From the NCBI GenBank assembly GCA_027946375.1, contig JAPEUT010000052.1, positions 51,707 through 115,706 on the forward strand: 64,000 nucleotides of DNA, read 5' to 3'. Positions 25,681 through 36,748 of this stretch are shown piece by piece. The stretch comes from Neodidymelliopsis sp. IMI 364377. Taxonomy: Eukaryota; Ascomycota; Dothideomycetes; Pleosporales; Didymellaceae. The position numbers were made by a program, and so were the translations under genes. The notes beneath the pieces were generated by a model. The model worked only from the letters and a program-made list of their open reading frames with translations, did not search any database and was not told the DNA's origin. Positions within the stretch are counted from its first letter, which is position 1; each line of letters begins with the position of its first letter.

Positions 25681-26520
25681 ATATACGAGCGGAGCGGGAA
25701 TCAGGCCACCTTGTTAGGCCATAGGAAAACCTCGCTTCTATGCTCGGCATGCATCACTGTTAGTCACACGATGCCCACTGTTTTCGCCATGCATCAGCCT
25801 ACCGCGAGCGCGCCGAGAGCCTGCCGCACCTTTGTCGTGTCCGCTCCGCGAGAGCGCCCTTCGAGTGCCGTACGAAGAGTCACAGGGTGGAGCGGAGCGC
25901 GAGAGTGCAAGAGTCTTTGTTGTTTCACAGCAGCCTTTGAACAGACCAGCCAAGGGTTCAATGGCTCTACGGTGCTTGCGAATTTTGCGACACTGCATAC
26001 AATCAGCAACGATTCTGGACACAGCATGGACAGCAGCGAGAGTCGAGACGATACATGATCACAGCAGTACTACTTCCAGACGTTGTTGCAGTTGTATGTT
26101 GAATGCCGCTCATTGGTGTCTTCGCCATGCCTCCGCTCCGCCGATATCAGGCCACCTTCTCCGAGAATCAGACCACCAATAGAGGACCAAAGTAAGGGCG
26201 GAGCGGAAAACTGCGCCATCGCATCTCTCTGGCTGTAGACTACAACGGTATGACCAAGATTATGTACAACTAATCGAGGACCTTATAGGACATGCCATAG
26301 CCTGCTCAGCACCATGTCGAGCTTGTTCTTCGCCCTAAGACCATACCAAGACTACAGCACGTCACCCAACAAGGTCGCGGTTTTATACGAGCGTCTTGCA
26401 CTTCTGTGATCATCGTTAGCCGAGTTCTACCCGATGAAAGATCACCATACGTCCGCCCTCCGCCTTATGTCGGTCCACTATCCAAGAGACGATAGCGAAA
26501 GGCGGAGCGGAATGGCTTGG
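25681..26520. repeat. dispersed GC-rich motif, core CGGAGCGG, about six copies
   Basis: The octamer CGGAGCGG or its complement occurs at 25690-25697, 25841-25848, 26133-26140, 26199-26206 and 26503-26510. A near copy, GGAGCGGAGCG, is at about 25889-25899. Two copies are followed by almost the same sequence, with ATCAGGCCACCTT at about 25700 and 26146. No gene is visible in the tract. It may be an eroded repeat family or a protein-binding array; nothing in the sequence decides between these. Confidence 0.5.
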
Positions 26521-27412
26521 TGCAGCTTGTTGAGTACGAGCAGTACAGACATAAGGACCAAGAGCGCATACGACTGACCTGCATGGTTCTGAACACACAA
26601 ACCTAACACTATTCGCTTAGACTCGACGCTCACCACAGCAGTCGCTTGCACTTGACACTCAAGCTTCATCAACCTATCTAACAAACACCCTCACCTAGAA
26701 ACGTCACATCAAACACAACACAACACAACGCACGATCTTAACTCGGTCCCGAGACTACGAATCGCGATAATCGCTGATTACGCTAATCCAGATTCCAGCG
26801 AGATCAAGTCCGCAACCTTGTAAAGAAGAAGATGAATCTCGGAGGTGGCGACGTCATAGCAGATCCGTTCGGCCCGTTGCGCAGGGCTGACATGTTGGTC
26901 AACGGGCTGGTTGAGACAGGGCAGGTGTGGCGGAGTGGCGACTGTTGTGCGCGGATAACACGTTTGGAGAGGGGTTTGAGATTGATGGAGACTGCTTGAA
27001 AAGTGGTTTCCTGTTGGGTGTCTAACGGTGCAACTCAGGTGTGCTTTTGTAAGCCATCAGTCAAGTAGAGCAGGTAAGTGGTAACGCATAGTTAGGGAAG
27101 GGGGTTCGTCACTGCAAGTTAGATAATATCACTGGTTGTGAGGTATCAATAACCTAATGAGTATGGATGATTCATTCGATAAAGTGGCTAGTTGAACTAC
27201 CAATACGTAATAAGGTCGGAAGACCGATCCCAGGAGAACGCCATGCTCCCAGTACGTATAAATCAGTAATCAGTAATCAGCCAAGGGAGCAAACGATTAG
27301 CCGCCCTTCAGATCCCAAACTCCAAGCAAACAGCCGCCAAAGACGCTGGCTGAGGTACGCAAGACAAAGCAACGCTCATGACCCCTGAGGTCCGGCTTCA
27401 TCGAGGTCATGC
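26521..27412. other. intergenic, 3' flank of the UBL-AN1 gene
   Basis: No coding frame of note. A short near-tandem stretch, ATCAGTAATCAGTAATCAG, lies near 27264-27282. Confidence 0.45.
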
Positions 27413-27962
27413 TTAGATGCCCTTGATAGCCATGGTACGCTCGCTGTTCAGCTTATTCGCGTTCCGCTCGTGGCTCTCTTTCTTGCAGTCCTCGAGCCCC
27501 TCGCACTTGTGGTCTTCCAACAGGCGGTGCTTGCCACAGAAATGCCCGTTGCAGAACCCGCAGTCACCGACAATGCGCTGCGCTGCGTCCTTGCACTCCT
27601 TGTGGCTACAGCGAATCTTCTTGGGGGGCATACCGCCGCGCATCGGCAACGCCATGTGCAGTGTCGCATTGGGCGCGATGGCGTAATCGGCGAGTGTTGT
27701 GGCGGGCGAGGAGAGGTGCTTGCCGGCATACACAAGACGCAGCTCCTCAGGAACAGGCAGATTGGTGCGCAGGGCGAGTAGGGAGCGCAGTGTGGAGATG
27801 GAGGTGTTGGCCGGTATTGTGAGGGGGATAGCTAGGGGAACGTCAGCATTGCGCATGTGAAAACCCTGGGAGAGGGTTGAGTGGTTCCGAGGCTCGGAAC
27901 GCTGGGTACTGAGGAGAGGACTTACTGGAGTCGCCAGAGACGTTCTTGACGAAGATGTGCAT
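27413..27962 (-). CDS. ubiquitin-like domain plus AN1 zinc-finger protein
   Basis: Exons are 27926-27962 and 27413-27831 (94-base intron), giving 151 residues. Residues 1-79 form a ubiquitin-like fold (MHIFVKNVSGDS start, LRLVYAGKHLSS in place of the ubiquitin LIFAGKQL segment) ending in R77-G78-G79. Residues 87-122 form an AN1 zinc finger with the full ligand set C87, C92, C103, C106, C111, H114, H120, C122. The tail is basic and acidic mixed, probably helical. AN1 proteins link ubiquitin to proteasome and Cdc48 in stress; the exact role here is inference. Intron 1 splits codon 13. A (CCA)9 run lies 60-86 bases upstream of the start codon. Confidence 0.88.
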
Positions 27963-29537
27963 CGTCTCGGCCTCGGAGCTGAGAGAGCTGATGCTGCAGA
28001 TGGAGTCGGAGCGGCGCATCATGGTGGTGGTGGTGGTGGTGGTGGTGGTCTGGTGCTTTGTTGCGAGAGAGCGTGCAGTGGTGATGACGCTGGTGTGGCG
28101 GTGGTTGACGGCGAGATAGCGGAGATAACGCCGGTCGCAGTTGAAAGCGGTCGGTGAGGAAGGTGTCGTGTGCCTTGTGAAAGTGGCGGTTATTGAGCGG
28201 ATAGTAGGGGTAGTAGGGCCGAGGGCGGGCTTATGTAGAGAAGAGGGTCGCGGTGGAAGGAGGCTGTGGTGGGTGTTTGGGTGAGGGCGCTGTGGCTGCG
28301 TAATGTAGCGTTCGTGGTGAAAGGGAAGCAGGACGGCGAGGCAGTGGGCGAGTAAAGGTGACGCAGGGCTGGGGTGCTTCCTTTAAACAGAGCAACTCCG
28401 GCAAAGCACGCCAGGCGACCGGATGACAAGACAATGCACTTGGACTTGGACTTGGACTCGACTCGAGCCAGGCTGCGTTCAAACCGCCGCATAGCGAGGC
28501 AGCTGACGTGACCGACCGAGCTCCTTCCACCGCCTTCTATGCCCTGCATTGCCTCACAAGTCCAGATCGATGCAGGAACACGGCGCTGCACTACCGCTAC
28601 TGAGCCGCACCACCCTCACCACACCCATCTCGACGACAGCGTCCGTTTTGAGCTCACCGCCTTCCTCCATGGCTCTTTGCTTTCCACGTTGAACACCAAG
28701 ACACCATCACATCCAGTCTGCGCGTTGCCTGCCTCGCCGAACCTGCCCTCGGTGGTGCAGTGCAGGTGACACGTACTCGCACCAGATGCACGTCTGCCAT
28801 GGGCGACTGCGGCGCTGCCAAAGCCCTGCAGTCCCCGTTGTTGTGCCATCCAATCTTGAGCTGTCTCATGCTCCTCATGCAGACACAGCTGCACGGCAGC
28901 CGCTGGAGGCATGTAACACGTGGACGACAGCAGCTGCCACTCTCGCTTCAGGCGGCTAAGGCGTGGCGATTGGATGGCGAGGTCCGAGTGTAGGGATGTG
29001 CTGGCCGACTCAGGGACTATCCCCGTGCGCCCATCCTCACCATCATGTTGACGAGATTGGAGTTATGCTCGCCTCGTCGCCATTGCCATGTTCTTGCTTG
29101 ACTCGCTCCATCACCCTTGACTCCCAGTGCCAGCAGCTCCCGTGCTCACTCCTGTTGTATGCTCGGCAGAGTACAGATCGATAGTCTATGTGCTCACCAG
29201 ACTACCAACATGCAGCGACGTTGTCGTATCGCTCAACGTGCTTATCCGATCCCAGGGACCAAGGTCGCTTTACATTCCGCAGGCACTGCTGTCGCACAAC
29301 CCAATGACACACAGCGGGGACAGCTATGTTTGGAAGGTGTTTGACTATTTCGAACATGTCAGTGCCACAACTAGTTCCAGAAGCGTTCGAACATCATCGG
29401 TCTGTGTCACGTCCGCCTGGGATCCCAGGGATCCCCAAAGCCTTACTCTCAACGACAGACCATCCAGATGGTAAACATTAATAATGTTTGTGTACGTTTC
29501 CATTCACGATGCTATCCTACATTGCAACTTCCATCGT
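27963..29537. other. intergenic between the UBL-AN1 and b5-ACAD genes
   Basis: It contains the TGG repeat listed separately and a short TTGGAC triple repeat near 28440-28460. Open frames here overlap each other on both strands and show no protein character. It is the 5' flank of the UBL-AN1 gene and the 3' flank of the b5-ACAD gene. Confidence 0.45.
28022..28048. repeat. (TGG)9 microsatellite
   Basis: Nine perfect TGG units on the plus strand read as CCA in the probable 5' leader of the minus-strand UBL-AN1 gene. Confidence 0.9.
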
Positions 29538-31234
29538 CTACAACATACTCTTTGGGAAGTTCTTATACGCCTGTCTCACGCCCAAATCGCTCAAAATCTC
29601 CTCTGTTCCACCAAGAATTGCGTCGAACTTGTATGTGCGATGGAACTCTTCTACGTACTTGCCCATGCCCGACTGTGTAAGGCCTCGTCCACCAAAGATA
29701 TTGACAGCCTTGTCGGCAATTTCGTGCGCAGATCGTGTCGAGTACGACTTCAATAACCCGATGGGTCCGCCGAGCAACTTGGACTGTTGCGCGTACGACA
29801 TGTGCGACATTTGGTAGGCAATAGACTCGAGCCATGCCTGGTTTGCTTCGACAAGGGAGATCATCTCTGCGAGTCTGTGGATATTGTCAGCATACATTGC
29901 GGATGACTGTGCCGGCGAATGCGATTTGGCGGGAAGAAGCATGTCACACAACGTTTGCTGTACTGAGAACTTGACTTACTTTTGTCGGATGGCGGGCTGC
30001 TCCACCAGCTTCTTGCCAAACACTATCCGCTGGTTGCACCACTTCAAGCACTCCTCAACAATCGTTCGCGAGTGTCGGATTACTGCGCAGGCCATCATGA
30101 AGCGCTCGTGATTGAAGTTTGCCACTGCCAAATGGTTAGCAATCGTCGCTCATCATCGCCAGATATGATGTTCGACTTACTGATTACGGCAAAGCCCTGG
30201 TGCTCCTTGCCGAGCAGATTCTCGACGGGTACCTTGCAGTCGTTGTACTCAACAAAGGCAGTTCCGGCAGTGGTCGAGTAGCTTGTCTTGATGAGCTTTG
30301 TCTCAAGATTCTCATCTCTCTCAATCAACAGAACAGAGAAGCCCTTGTCGGTCTTGCAGCCGGTGACGAAGTAGTCGCTGAACATGCCGTTTGTGATCCA
30401 CTTCTTAGTACCTCTAACGATGTAGTGCTTGCCATCTGGTGTCAATGTCGCAGTAGTCCTTAGCCCAGCGACATCTGAACCAGCAAATGCTTCTGTGATA
30501 GCTAGACACATCTTCTTCTTGCCAGTCAAGACCTCGTTGACAACCCGTGTCTTCAGTTCTGTCTCTGGCATCCATTGGAGGACGGCGGTCAGAGAGATGG
30601 TCATGCCTGCCATGTTTCCATCCTGGAAACCCCTAGCGTTCGCGCGCACGCCCTCTTGCGCCTGGACGAGATCGTGGAGATAGTCGAACTCCTCGCCCTT
30701 AACTACACCAAGCAGGTTCTTGCCGTGCAGATGCTTTCCAGGACCCAGGCGCATAGCCAGCATACTGTTCTCCGCCATCTTGTCGATCAGCTCCTGAGGA
30801 ATGTATTTGCCAGTCTTCTCGCACTCCTGCGCCACAGGCCGAACCTCCTTGTCAATGAACTTTCGCACTTCCTTTTGGAACTTCCTGTGGCTCTCCTTGA
30901 AGTATGGGCTCTTAAACTGCGGTCGCAGCCATAACGGCTCGGCGTAGGGTACGGGACTGAGATCGCCGGGCTGAGCGACGATGACTTCAGACTTTTCGCC
31001 CTCGATGGTGCCGATGCACAGGTCGGAGTACTTCTCGAGCACTTCCTGTCGGTGGAGGTTGTAGAACGCAGTAGTAGCGTCAGTACCGGCAACCTGTTCG
31101 AGAACGACAGAGCCACCGGGATGAGCGTCGACGAAGTCGGTCAGGTCGTAGACCTTATGGTCAACAATGCACCACATGTCCTCTGGCGAGTTGTGTTTCG
31201 CGACAGCATCGCGAGTAAGAGCTTCTCCAGACAT
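29538..31234 (-). CDS. cytochrome b5-acyl-CoA dehydrogenase fusion
   Basis: Exons are 30181-31234, 29980-30124 and 29538-29874, giving 511 residues. Residues 1-80 are a cytochrome b5 domain: DFVDAHPGG with heme ligand His38, and His61 in NLHR. The rest is a full acyl-CoA dehydrogenase: N-terminal helical part, middle beta domain (ITEAFAGSDVAGLRTTA, KKWITNGMFSDYF), and C-terminal FAD domain (RTIVEECLKWCNQRIVFGK, IFGGRGLTQSGMG). The position that holds the catalytic Glu in medium- and short-chain enzymes (YEGT) is ILGGTEEI, with Gly, as in long-chain-type enzymes that use a Glu elsewhere. No targeting signal or PTS1 (the end is KSML) is evident. The fusion presumably feeds electrons between flavin and heme. 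Confidence 0.92.
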
Positions 31235-31715
31235 GATGGGCGGATGCTAGTATGAGGCTCGGTGGAGGCGATGGCGAATGTGAGAAGGAGTGGGAGAGCC
31301 GCAGAGCAGAAAAGGAGCGTATTTCGCTACATGTTGCAGCACCCAGATGTTTTGCCTCGGTCAGACTTAGGGCGGCTAGCCCTCTCCGCACTGCCGTCCG
31401 TTGTGGTGGATCGAGCGGGTTGGTAAACTGGGGTTGGGGTGAGTTGCCGAGGCATAATCAGCCAGCGAATGATTGGCTCACGAAGCAAGGAGGCGGGCTC
31501 TTCATGTAAGAGCTCCAAGCAGAACTCTCTTTCTCTCCATCGTACGTTGTGTCTTGTACCCCAAAGCATTTCGTCATCTATACCAAGCTCTTTACAGCCA
31601 TCTTGTGTCTATACCGTCAGCTGCGTGAACAACACATGACCACGAATCTGGACAACACCACGCACCAGCCCCAACCTCTACACACCACTCTGCCCGTACT
31701 GCCGCTGATAATACA
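31235..31715. other. intergenic
   Basis: This is the 5' flank of the b5-ACAD gene and the 3' flank of the unknown gene upstream. No gene seen. Confidence 0.5.
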
Positions 31716-32490
31716 TCAACCACTGAGCCGATCCGTAACAGGATGCGGTTCAATGAGTGACAGACTCTCTGGGATCTTGGTAGGCGAATGTGTGTTCAAC
31801 AGTTTGGCAACATCTTTGATCACGTCAGCCGATATTGTATTGGCAGAGCAACATCTACGTACCTCCAGCTGCATCGATGGCCTTCCTTATATCAACAAGA
31901 GCGTTCTTAAAAGTGTACTTGTCTCCCACTGAGAAAGGCTTGTCGACACCAGCAGCTTCCCCAAACACATAGCGAACGAGCACCGTGAGCTCCTCTTTCG
32001 CAGCTTCCGAGCCCTTGTTCGCAACAATGTTAAATGGATACATGTTGATGGGCAGAGTGGTGATGTTACGTTCCGCCTTGAAGGTGTCCGACAGGAAACT
32101 GAAGCGGGCATACTCAATCTCGTCTGGCTTGCGAGGATACGAGTTCAGTCTGGCCCAAGCCTGGAAGTTGTCTGTTTCGCCAAGGAATAGCATTTTTTTG
32201 TCATGGAGGTATCCTTGGTCGTCTGATATAGCGAAGGTGTACGCAACTGATTCTGGGAACTGATCGAAGGTATCCATGAGACCCTCGTTGATGACGAAGT
32301 TGTCCATGTCTTGAATGTACGAGATTCTATTGACCCCTGTAGCTGAAGGAGTGTTAAGTTGGACTTTGCTGGCCCCATACGCAGCACCAGCCCCTTTCAC
32401 ATGTGTGTTTGTTGGTTGGGTAACCTCGAGCTTAGTCGTGCCGCCGCTCTGCGCACTGTTCTGTGGCTCACCGATGGCTTTGGAAGACAT
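31716..32490 (-). CDS. conserved-looking protein of unknown function
   Basis: Exons are 31863-32490 and 31716-31813 (49-base intron ending GATCAAAG), giving 241 residues. I do not recognise the family. The first 55 residues are polar and likely disordered. The rest looks like one folded alpha/beta domain: NRISYIQDMDNFVINEGLMD, an aromatic-rich YTFAISDDQGYLHDKKMLFLG, then TLPINMYPFNIVANKGSEAA and VRYVFGEAAG. There is no signal peptide, no membrane segment and few cysteines, so it is probably soluble and intracellular. The intron and even coding character make it a credible gene. It lies in a run of minus-strand genes, with no functional hint from neighbours. Confidence 0.72.
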
Positions 32491-32977
32491 TAGTATCGTT
32501 CAGCTTTCGAAAGGAGAAGGAACATACTAGAAACTACTGCTGATAATCGCTTCGTAGCAGGCGTTTGACTGTAGCTGTGCCGCAATTCTCCACGTTTTGG
32601 GTCCATGGCGATGTGCAAGAGTTGCATGGCGCTTTGTATGGAGGTGCGCAGTGCAAAAGCAAGGTCGCGCGCATAATAAATATGTATGTGCGGGTGCACG
32701 CAGCAGCCAAGCAAATACCTGGTGGTTGAAGTAAAAGTCAATAGTGACTTACCGTCCCACCAGACCTGCGAAGGAAATTCACTCGCTCGGAAGAGGTTAC
32801 AATCAGTAAGCGCGTCTCGCGAGTGACTGACGTGATTTACAGTATGCAGCATACCTATTCTCTTTGATCTAAGAATCTAGACTGTGTGTAGAGTCACTTT
32901 CACGCATACGAGCAAGCCAAGACGGATAAAGCGCTTGATCCTATAATGATCTTCTTTCCTATGCGTACCTTTGAACT
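32491..32977. other. intergenic
   Basis: This is the 5' flank of the unknown gene and the 3' flank of the DUF5695-like gene. Nothing further is seen. Confidence 0.5.
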
Positions 32978-35799
32978 CTAGGATTTCGTAATCTCCACAT
33001 TTGCGCTTCCGCTCGCAAGATCAAACATCCATCCACCTCGTTCCTGCTGTGCCTCAGCAATTGAAAAGCTTACTGAGTCTGAGCCGGGTTGCTCCAGCCA
33101 CACGATGATAGACTTAGCTTGTAATGCACTATCGACCGCAGCCGGGACAATTGTCAAGCTCAGCTTCTGTGCTCCCTCATCATGAGCAATCTCTTTGATG
33201 GCTCCGGCACTAATCTCGACCTTTAGACCTAAACCAGCGACGAAAACCCGCCTCCTTACAGCATCTTTGGGTGCAACTATAGTCGTAGACGAGGTAGAGC
33301 GCTCTTCATCAAGATCTCCGCCGAATGCCTGGACACCGAATTTGCCGTCTTTGACAATATAGACGCACTGTCCCAGGCTCAAACCTAGAAAGCCTTGTCC
33401 GTAATCACCGGAAAATGGGTCCCACTTCAATAACTCAGGGAAAGAGTGGAACGCTGCAGATGCAAAGCCACCTTCATCGATATTGGTCAGAGGTGCCGTA
33501 TTGCCTGCAAATCCAATACGGAGGGCGTAGAGATTGTTTGTCGGGTTCTTCTCGTAAGAGTGCAGCATAGGTAGCGAGTTAAGTCCAGAGCCGTAGTGGT
33601 GGATTTGTCGTTCGATTTGCTGGATCTTGGCGCCGTAAATGAAGTCCCAGTATCGGCGGGCGTTGCCATTCCAGCCCCAGTGGGCGACAGTTGGCATGTA
33701 TGCCAGGATGCTGTTGATTGTTTTCGAGGGTGTGTTGGGAAGGTTAAAATAGCTGTAAAGCGTCAGTAATGTCTGAATGACAGAGGCAACAGACTTACTC
33801 GGTCCAATAGTAGACACCTTCCTGGCCAGTACTATCCCATGCCATCTCGCTGCCGAAAGGAATGACTTGTGTCTCCCATAGGTTTGCGCGATAACGCATT
33901 GAGGCTTCGAGGGCTGCCGCCTCAATTGTCATACCTTCTCTTTTGAGATCTTTGAGCAGTTCGCCCAGTACCGTCTCACCCATCAAACCCACCAGTGCAT
34001 AGTCACAGTTTGCGCCCTCGTTTGACAAGCAGTACTGCGTGGTATTGAATGCACGGCTGAGGTACCATGACCACTCAGCCCGGAGTTTCAGATCAGGGTA
34101 ATTCCTTGCCGTCCGGTACAGTGACCAGTATGTTGCGACCGGGTGAACGTAGTTGTATGCTCGACGTGTTGTATACGCTCGCTCGCGGTTCCAAGATGTC
34201 CACGATGTCCAGTCGATTGAGTTGTCGTATGTGAAGTTGACGGCACCTGGTTCGTAATAGAACGCGCTTGCAATTACGCCGAACGAGCCATTCTGCTGCA
34301 GAGTACCTACAACAGTCTCATGCACAAAGTCATCCACAGCTGAAAGTTCGTCTGCGTTTGGCTGGATAAACTGCTTCATAGCAGTCGCTAGGTACGCTCC
34401 TGTACCAGCTTCATCACTGATACCAGCAAACCAAACGCGAGCGTCTTGTTCAACGATCTTATTCACCTCTCGGTCGTAAGTCATGATGGATGGTGCACGC
34501 TTGAACGGATCCGATGTGTCGTTGAAGTAGGCTGCGGTTGAGAAAAAATTACCCATGTCAGCCAAAACGGATGGTGTGGGCTTTGTGATCTTGTAGTGTA
34601 CAGTCTGAGTCTTTCCGTCTTCGTATGAGATGGTGACACGCGCCCGTCCCCACACTGAAGCTACAGGGGTGAGCTTGTATGCGGACTCGGAAGACGGTAT
34701 TTTGGAGATGTTAAAAGCACCTTCTGAATCGATGGTCTTGACTGGAGAGCTATGAGTGAGGTACAGTCGTGCTGAAGAGTCGGCCGGCACGACGTATCCT
34801 GGAATGCCTACTGCAAGTGGAGACCCTGCCTTGATCACAGCATCCTCGATGCTTTGGATGTCTTCTGCGACGGAGAACCGAAGCCCAACCGAGTATATCT
34901 CTCCCGGTTGGATACTTTTGGAAGTTGGCTCGTTCCACGGCGTGCTGCTGTTCCATTCGTTTTGTGCGTATGCAAGACTATGAACCTGCCATTCATCTGG
35001 TTAAAAGTTAGTATCGCACATGTTGATAAGAAGCCAGTCAAACCAGGGTTAGATGTAGTAACTTACAATTGCCCTCAAATGTCTGCGACTGATAGCTGAA
35101 GTTACCTTGCGGCTCGTGGAGGAACCTCCACGCTTCTAGCTTAGTTGCCACCAGTGGAGTAATCACCAAAGCGTTACCAGTTCCTTCCAAATGCGAGACA
35201 CGTACATAGCCGGCATCAAGTCCAATATAAGGGTCGGCAAGGGCGCACTTAGTTTGTGTCTCTTCCGCAGACCTTCCAGTGAAGATGTTGTTGATACTAA
35301 CAGGCAGGCCTAAGCTGCCTAAGTCTACACTGCCATTGCCTTCGTTGGTGATGTTAAAGCGCACGGCGAAGTCGTTCTCATATTGTATCCATTCTCTTGT
35401 GATCTTGACAGGAATCCCACCTGGCAGGGTAGGTGCTAGATCGGCGGCAGCGATGACGTTCGAGTTTGTGCTGTTCAATGATATGACAGGCTTGCGTGCA
35501 ATCGCAGAATCAACGTTTGTCCAAACATCATCGGTTGACGTACGGTAGCGAAACGTAATGTCGCCAAGATGGTGAGCGCCATTGAATGCCAACTGCGCCA
35601 GTCGGTCTGATGGAAGAAAGTCGAACTGGTTGCCGGTTGAGTTAAGCGAGGCAAGTGTCTGCGAGCTTTTGACGATATCGCCCTTGAGGCTCCCAGCATT
35701 GAATGTGGTGTAGCCACTGCTGAGTCCGAGATCATCCTGGGCTTTCACAAGAGTAGGAGTTAAGACCAGGAGCGATAGTGCGATATTGAACAACGCCAT
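32978..35799 (-). CDS. large secreted protein, DUF5695-like
   Basis: Exons are 35067-35799, 33799-34996 and 32978-33752, giving 901 residues; introns are 70 and 46 bases. A signal peptide is clear (MALFNIALSLLVLTPTLVKA, cut before QDD). The N-terminal third is beta-rich, with several N-x-S/T sequons. The middle is helical and rich in W, Y and R (IDWTSWTSWNRERAYTTRRA, VHPVATYWSLYRTARNYP), like the (alpha/alpha)-barrel of carbohydrate-active enzymes. The C-terminus is beta-rich again. I recall this layout as the fungal DUF5695 family, of unknown enzyme activity. A role in plant or fungal cell-wall polysaccharide turnover is inference. It has no GPI signal or terminal membrane segment. Confidence 0.82.
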
Positions 35800-36748
35800 G
35801 GTGGGATTTCAATGGATCGGTACAAGAAGGTTGCGCACCTGTTGATGAGTGATCAGATGTCATGATGTCCACGGCGTCTTGTAGTAAAACGACCCCTGCC
35901 AGCCTCAGAATCCAACCTTGAACGGAGCAATTGCCGTGGTTCGGTATGCAATGCTTGCCTCGTCTGATGTATGAAGATCACCACTGTATTGCGGAGATGT
36001 GGGGTAGTGGCAGTCCTAGCGCTCGGAAAAATAACAACTCTTCGTATGTTCAACATCGATGCTGACCGTTCAGTCCTGTAGCCTCCAAGTTTGGAGCTCT
36101 TTAGAGGGAAGTATGAGAGTGAAACGTCTGTGATTTGCGAGCCTTCACGTCATCAACGATCCCTACTATGATATTCCATCGCGACAGAACGGGTTTGTAT
36201 GTTCGTTCTTTCGCAGGCTGTAAGACCAACTCGATGACGAGCAGGATCCGGGGACAAAGGCGACTGGCGAGACGAGGAGTAGCGCGAACAGTTGAGCCTA
36301 CCAATCAGAGCATGAAACCCCCGCTAATACTCCTGCGGCCCTTAACTGTGTTGGGCAGGTAGCACTCGAATCCATTCATGCCTGCAATTACACCTCTCAA
36401 CACGAAGAAGCTCGTTTCTTTTGAGTTGTAGCTTTTAGGCCCGTGCGCCTGTCCCAATCGCGCAAGACGAAACTCAATGAAAACGAGCTTCTTCGTACTT
36501 TGCCACCGTACTACTTTTCACAGGTCAACAATGCATCCGCTGAAGAAAATTCACTGTTTCAACTCATTCCAGCTGGAAGTTTTTTTTACAGCCACAATGA
36601 ACTATATGACATCGTCGAAATGATCAATATTGACGGTTTTCCAAGATTGGGGAAGACCTACAATCTCCAGAGAGGTGGGATCATGTTATCACGAGATCCT
36701 CCGTGACTCGACCTCCCCATTTCATGTTTACCCCGAAAACCCGTGTAC
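35800..36748. other. intergenic, 5' flank of the DUF5695-like gene
   Basis: A plus-strand frame at 36443-36706 (87 codons, GTG start) has even amino-acid composition but no ATG, intron or known motif; I leave it out as a gene. Confidence 0.4.

Noticed and set aside
36443..36706. 87-codon plus-strand frame upstream of the DUF5695-like gene
   Set aside because: No ATG and no recognisable motif; too short to defend.
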